Of a DNA stretch of 17,267 bases, positions 15,401 through 17,267 are shown in pieces (within the stretch, counting starts at the first letter, position 1; the number at the start of each line of letters is the position of its first letter). The notes under the pieces were generated by a model. The model saw only the letters and a list, made by a program, of their open reading frames with translations. It ran no database searches and was not told where the DNA came from. The stretch is from NCBI GenBank assembly GCA_964561145.1, contig CAZLNZ010000030.1:1-17267 (forward strand), given 5' to 3'. Position numbers and translations under genes: made by a program. Source of the stretch: RUG14300 sp964561145. Its GTDB lineage: Bacteria > Bacillota > Clostridia > Christensenellales > CAG-1252.

Positions 15401-17267
15401 AATAGCTTTGGTCCAAGTTTCGCCGCCGTCGTCGCTATATGAGTATAAGCAATAGTTGCCGATAGAAGGTTCGTGAGTGGATCCCGATATGCAGCAGCTC
15501 CAGAGCCTTGTTCCGCCGCCTTCCAGCGGTACTGCTTCGATGCCGGGGATGCCTTGCCATGTGCGATTATTGTCCGAATAACGAGCTATTAATTCGGCAG
15601 AGTTGATGATGTTGATTTTGGCAGAATTAGCAACCCAGTAGTCTTGAGCGTACTCGACTCTCTCTCCGAAGAATATAATACACCACTTATTGGGGGTATA
15701 TTGCTCGCCTACCTCGCACCACTTAACGAAGTAGTCTGTAGATTCTGTGATGCCGGTGCCGCCACTGTTGCTGTATCCTAATCGTGGTTGCTCTGCTGCT
15801 ATTTTGACAAAGCCTTTATTCTCGAAGTAAGATATGGTTGAGTTGTATCCCGTTGCGGGAATGGCTACGATTATGTAACCCGCTTCTGTTATGGAGAAGG
15901 TATACTTTGCGTCGATAGATGCGTATATATAACTCTTGTTGTTAAGAGCATCGGGGATGCCTGCTTCATCGACGAGATATACTCTATCGGTGAACATATT
16001 GGCTCCTGCTGTATATTGTCTTACGTATTCCGTAGTAGATACAGACGCCATGTTGTCGGCAAGAGATGTATCCTCCGGGAAGTTTCCTTCGGAAATGATT
16101 TGTTCGAAGTCGGGTATATCGTAATAGTTTTTGCAGAAGGACCCGTCCTCGAGGATTCGTACGGCGGTGTTGGCTCTACCCCAGTAGCAATCGTATCCGA
16201 TATAGCTACGCCAATAGGAAGTGGAAGAAACCTCTCCGCGATTGCGAGCGGATGCCATAATAGTAACGTTGCCGAGGAGGTCGTCCTTGTTGCCCAATAG
16301 CCAATAATCGATTGCTACGCTTATCGAGTATCCGTCATAGCCGTCGGTAGCCAAAGTACGCTCGGTGCCCGATATCAGCAGGTCGTTGCCGAGGAGCTTA
16401 TCATAGGCGTCCGCTCCGTAACTCGATGTGTTTGTTGCGAAATGTGCCCAGCCCTTGAGCGTCACAGGATTGACCAATATATTGAGGGACTTGCCTGCCG
16501 AAAGACCGACCACGGTAGTGTTTTGTTGTACAGTGAATTCGATATTGTCGTTGTATCCGACATCGGTGCCAAAAACATATATATCGTCGTCCAAGATATC
16601 GATAGTGACGATTAGGTGGTCTTGGGCATATTCCGCATACCAATAGTAAATAGCCTTATCCTCACCGAACCCTACAGAGAACGTCAAATAATTGTCCGAC
16701 AGAGGGGTGTAAACAGTTCCTAGCTTGGGAATAACTGCTTCTGCTTCAGCCTTGCCCTCGTCACAACGTGTACAATAGTTACCGCCTACTACTCCGTCTT
16801 CGGTATAAGTAGCGTCTTTATGTGCTACCGTGCCTTCGGTATTGTGACCTAGCGCATCAATAGCTTCTGTTGCCGTAGTTTCACCGCATAAAGTACATTC
16901 CTTATGTTTGGAGCCGTCGGCTATACAGGTTGCTGCGTCATCAATTATCCAATCACTGTCATTATGCCCATTTGCGGGAATAACCTTGCTAGCTTCAGCC
17001 TTACCTTCGTCACAACGTGTACAGTAGTTGCCTCCTACTACACCGTCTGCGGTACAAGTAGCGTCTTTATGTGCTACCGTGCCTTCGGTATTGTGACCTA
17101 GCGCATCAATAGACTCTATTGCCGTAGTTTCACCGCATAATGTACATTCCTTATGTTTGGAACCATCGGCTATACAAGTTGCCGCATCATCGATTATCCA
17201 ATCACTATTACTGTGTCCCTTTGCAGAAATAACTGTTTCCGCTTCAGCTTTGCCTTTTTCACAACGT
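12464..17267 (-). CDS. Giant modular surface enzyme: Cys repeats, BNR propeller, SGNH esterase-like and CarboxypepD-reg domains (5' end outside window)
   Basis: The frame is open from the window edge to the TAG at 12464, so 1600 residues are visible and the N-terminus and signal peptide are missing. By position: cysteine-triplet repeats (17267 to about 16730); a carbohydrate-binding-like module (about 16700-16124); a beta domain (16066-15662); a BNR propeller (15610-14573) with QGIPGIE, MNKPTILSTGEW and four Asp boxes such as SDDGGETW; an SGNH hydrolase-like domain (14512-13994) with GDSYTD, GVND and EGLH; two carboxypeptidase-regulatory-like domains (13981-13493); and a second module pair (13456-12479). 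No LPxTG or final membrane helix is seen. Composition looks more GC-rich than the housekeeping genes. The propeller family includes sialidases but also other glycosidases and lyases, so the substrate is unassigned. Confidence 0.88.
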   Translation of the reverse strand, partial: RCEKGKAEAETVISAKGHSNSDWIIDDAATCIADGSKHKECTLCGETTAIESIDALGHNTEGTVAHKDATCTADGVVGGNYCTRCDEGKAEASKVIPANGHNDSDWIIDDAATCIADGSKHKECTLCGETTATEAIDALGHNTEGTVAHKDATYTEDGVVGGNYCTRCDEGKAEAEAVIPKLGTVYTPLSDNYLTFSVGFGEDKAIYYWYAEYAQDHLIVTIDILDDDIYVFGTDVGYNDNIEFTVQQNTTVVGLSAGKSLNILVNPVTLKGWAHFATNTSSYGADAYDKLLGNDLLISGTERTLATDGYDGYSISVAIDYWLLGNKDDLLGNVTIMASARNRGEVSSTSYWRSYIGYDCYWGRANTAVRILEDGSFCKNYYDIPDFEQIISEGNFPEDTSLADNMASVSTTEYVRQYTAGANMFTDRVYLVDEAGIPDALNNKSYIYASIDAKYTFSITEAGYIIVAIPATGYNSTISYFENKGFVKIAAEQPRLGYSNSGGTGITESTDYFVKWCEVGEQYTPNKWCIIFFGERVEYAQDYWVANSAKINIINSAELIARYSDNNRTWQGIPGIEAVPLEGGGTRLWSCCISGSTHEPSIGNYCLYSYSDDGGETWTKAIAVAFDDDVKDSRTFDPSLFWDGEYLWLWWNQTNYQSGGRYGGVWCAKVENAGAKSQEGLPAFEVSASTRVCDGLKMNKPTILSTGEWAFFSHCFGRQGYTEMWVSADKGNSWTKRSEMYVGNALFANETAFAEVVRDGETVYMAINRTVNNYCVAVNYSYDCGYTWTDGVEWDIEGPSSRPYLKTLPSGNVIYVHHYYTTERSMMSVWLSEDGGITWPHCIILDARTGVSYPDVSLDDDGNIYITWDHNRYIEKEILMVKLTEEELLAVNGTIILDEGRIVTVSALGDITTVNYDTETLFIGDSYTDTKFWSDFYTQTESLGAETIGISGSKAELWLGKIWEIVQYNPDNIVIHVGVNDIDGGEDPDTCASQIIELLSHIHRDLPNTKVFYVSICNNKAYQGMWANYAACNEIVEKFCSNIDNIYFIDFADVLAGTQGLSNGGFASEGLHLSTEGYVVFSQTILEAVHKANGVQATISGTIIDEEGDKVEGALVSIGDNSVLTDSNGCYSINVGLNYNGTINVTKSDYVNYTTSYSLSDLVEADFSVTRNITIIFKGIGTVNGYVYDLITGAPVVSATVSLAETEYSATTDQDGRFSITGFVVGDYDLEIQSEGFAVFKTAISSESFVGANQYVYELSDSKLLYSNTADLGTIGGTNAYLTHLYMQRAESGVYVYILPGNDDCVLTDAVVEVWFNSYLFVLKSRTEFTQELVFKGDGTMVLYHFPSNKQTKYSSTDGVTLTVNEGYMQGYISYAFIGQHAPSFYTVDKDTTLGISLTTAKLNNSSFDVWKREDMLGISGTAEVVRGNSKDYIFIDKNGVLSETFIEPQITLDVLNDVLKTSSEYKEGTTLSSNMAIIETPSAGSLKVVENGGYMYSDRTTHAFDGHICNAFSGMTYLCDGVLTSTTVTASSAGYVLMYHRSDEASKVSEKWTAIVAQISNPGNDLGGKTFTLYVAYLEEGESIEVVSDGVLFVGNQPA
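16763..17267 (-). repeat. Tandem 249-bp repeats encoding alternating cysteine-triplet modules
   Basis: Two full 249-bp units (16763-17011 and 17012-17260) and the start of a third (17261-17267) are in frame, roughly 85-90% alike by eye. Each encodes 83 residues made of two different modules. One has the form GHxxSDWIIDDAATCIADGSK then CTLCGE; the other has GHNTEGTVAHKDATCTADG then CTRCDEG. Each module holds one cysteine followed by a CxxC pair. In the unit nearest the enzyme domains the lone cysteine of the second module is Tyr (TAT at 16807-16805). More units probably lie beyond the window. Confidence 0.92.

Noticed and set aside
16685..16687. TTG at 16687 as the start of the giant surface-protein gene
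   Set aside because: The same frame stays open to the window edge and encodes clear repeat modules; no ribosome binding site precedes the TTG.
16763..17267. CRISPR-like array
   Set aside because: The periodicity is 249 bp with no short direct repeat plus unique spacer pattern, and it is in frame with coding sequence.

Overview
The window looks like a chromosomal segment from a low-GC, Gram-positive Clostridia-like bacterium, probably an uncultured gut member. The pointers are the conserved origin-proximal order rpmH-rnpA-yidD-yidC-jag-mnmE-mnmG-rsmG, strong AGGAG-type ribosome binding sites, a consensus sigma-A promoter, a lysine riboswitch of the Firmicutes type, and a very large modular surface protein with repeats common in gut Clostridia. 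No species can be assigned from the sequence alone.

Positions 1-8803 (plus strand) form one tightly packed housekeeping cluster behind a near-perfect promoter at 89-117. It runs: ribosomal protein L34, RNase P protein, YidD, a YidC insertase with enlarged loops, the KH/R3H RNA-binding protein Jag/KhpB, the tRNA wobble-uridine enzymes MnmE and MnmG, the 16S rRNA methyltransferase RsmG, release factor 2 and the tRNA threonylcarbamoyladenosine enzyme TsaD. Genes overlap or lie within about 30 bases of each other, and a rho-independent terminator closes the cluster at 8844-8883. Themes are ribosome and tRNA maturation, termination and membrane protein insertion. prfB and tsaD occupy the place where parA/parB-type genes often follow rsmG.

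Positions 8884-9512 hold a probable broken or orphan membrane-anchor fragment (minus strand), a gene-free stretch of degenerate short repeats and small hairpins, and a terminator for the next operon.

Positions 9513-12238 (minus strand) form a complete polar amino-acid ABC importer: lipoprotein binding protein, permease, ATPase. It is read from a promoter at 12210-12238 through a well-conserved lysine riboswitch and an intrinsic terminator. The leader contains a 7-bp antiterminator possibility, so the natural reading is a lysine importer shut off by lysine through transcription attenuation. This is inferred from motif content, not from a search.

Positions 12464-17267 (minus strand) carry the 3' 4.8 kb of a giant extracellular enzyme whose N-terminus lies beyond the window. 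Visible parts in order are: tandem 249-bp cysteine-triplet repeats, a carbohydrate-binding-like module plus a second beta domain, a BNR/Asp-box propeller of the sialidase superfamily, an SGNH esterase-like domain, two carboxypeptidase-regulatory-like domains, and a second copy of the flanking module pair. This looks like a glycan-degrading surface protein that joins a glycosidase-like (or lyase-like) propeller to a deacetylase-like domain. It is the least ordinary object in the window.
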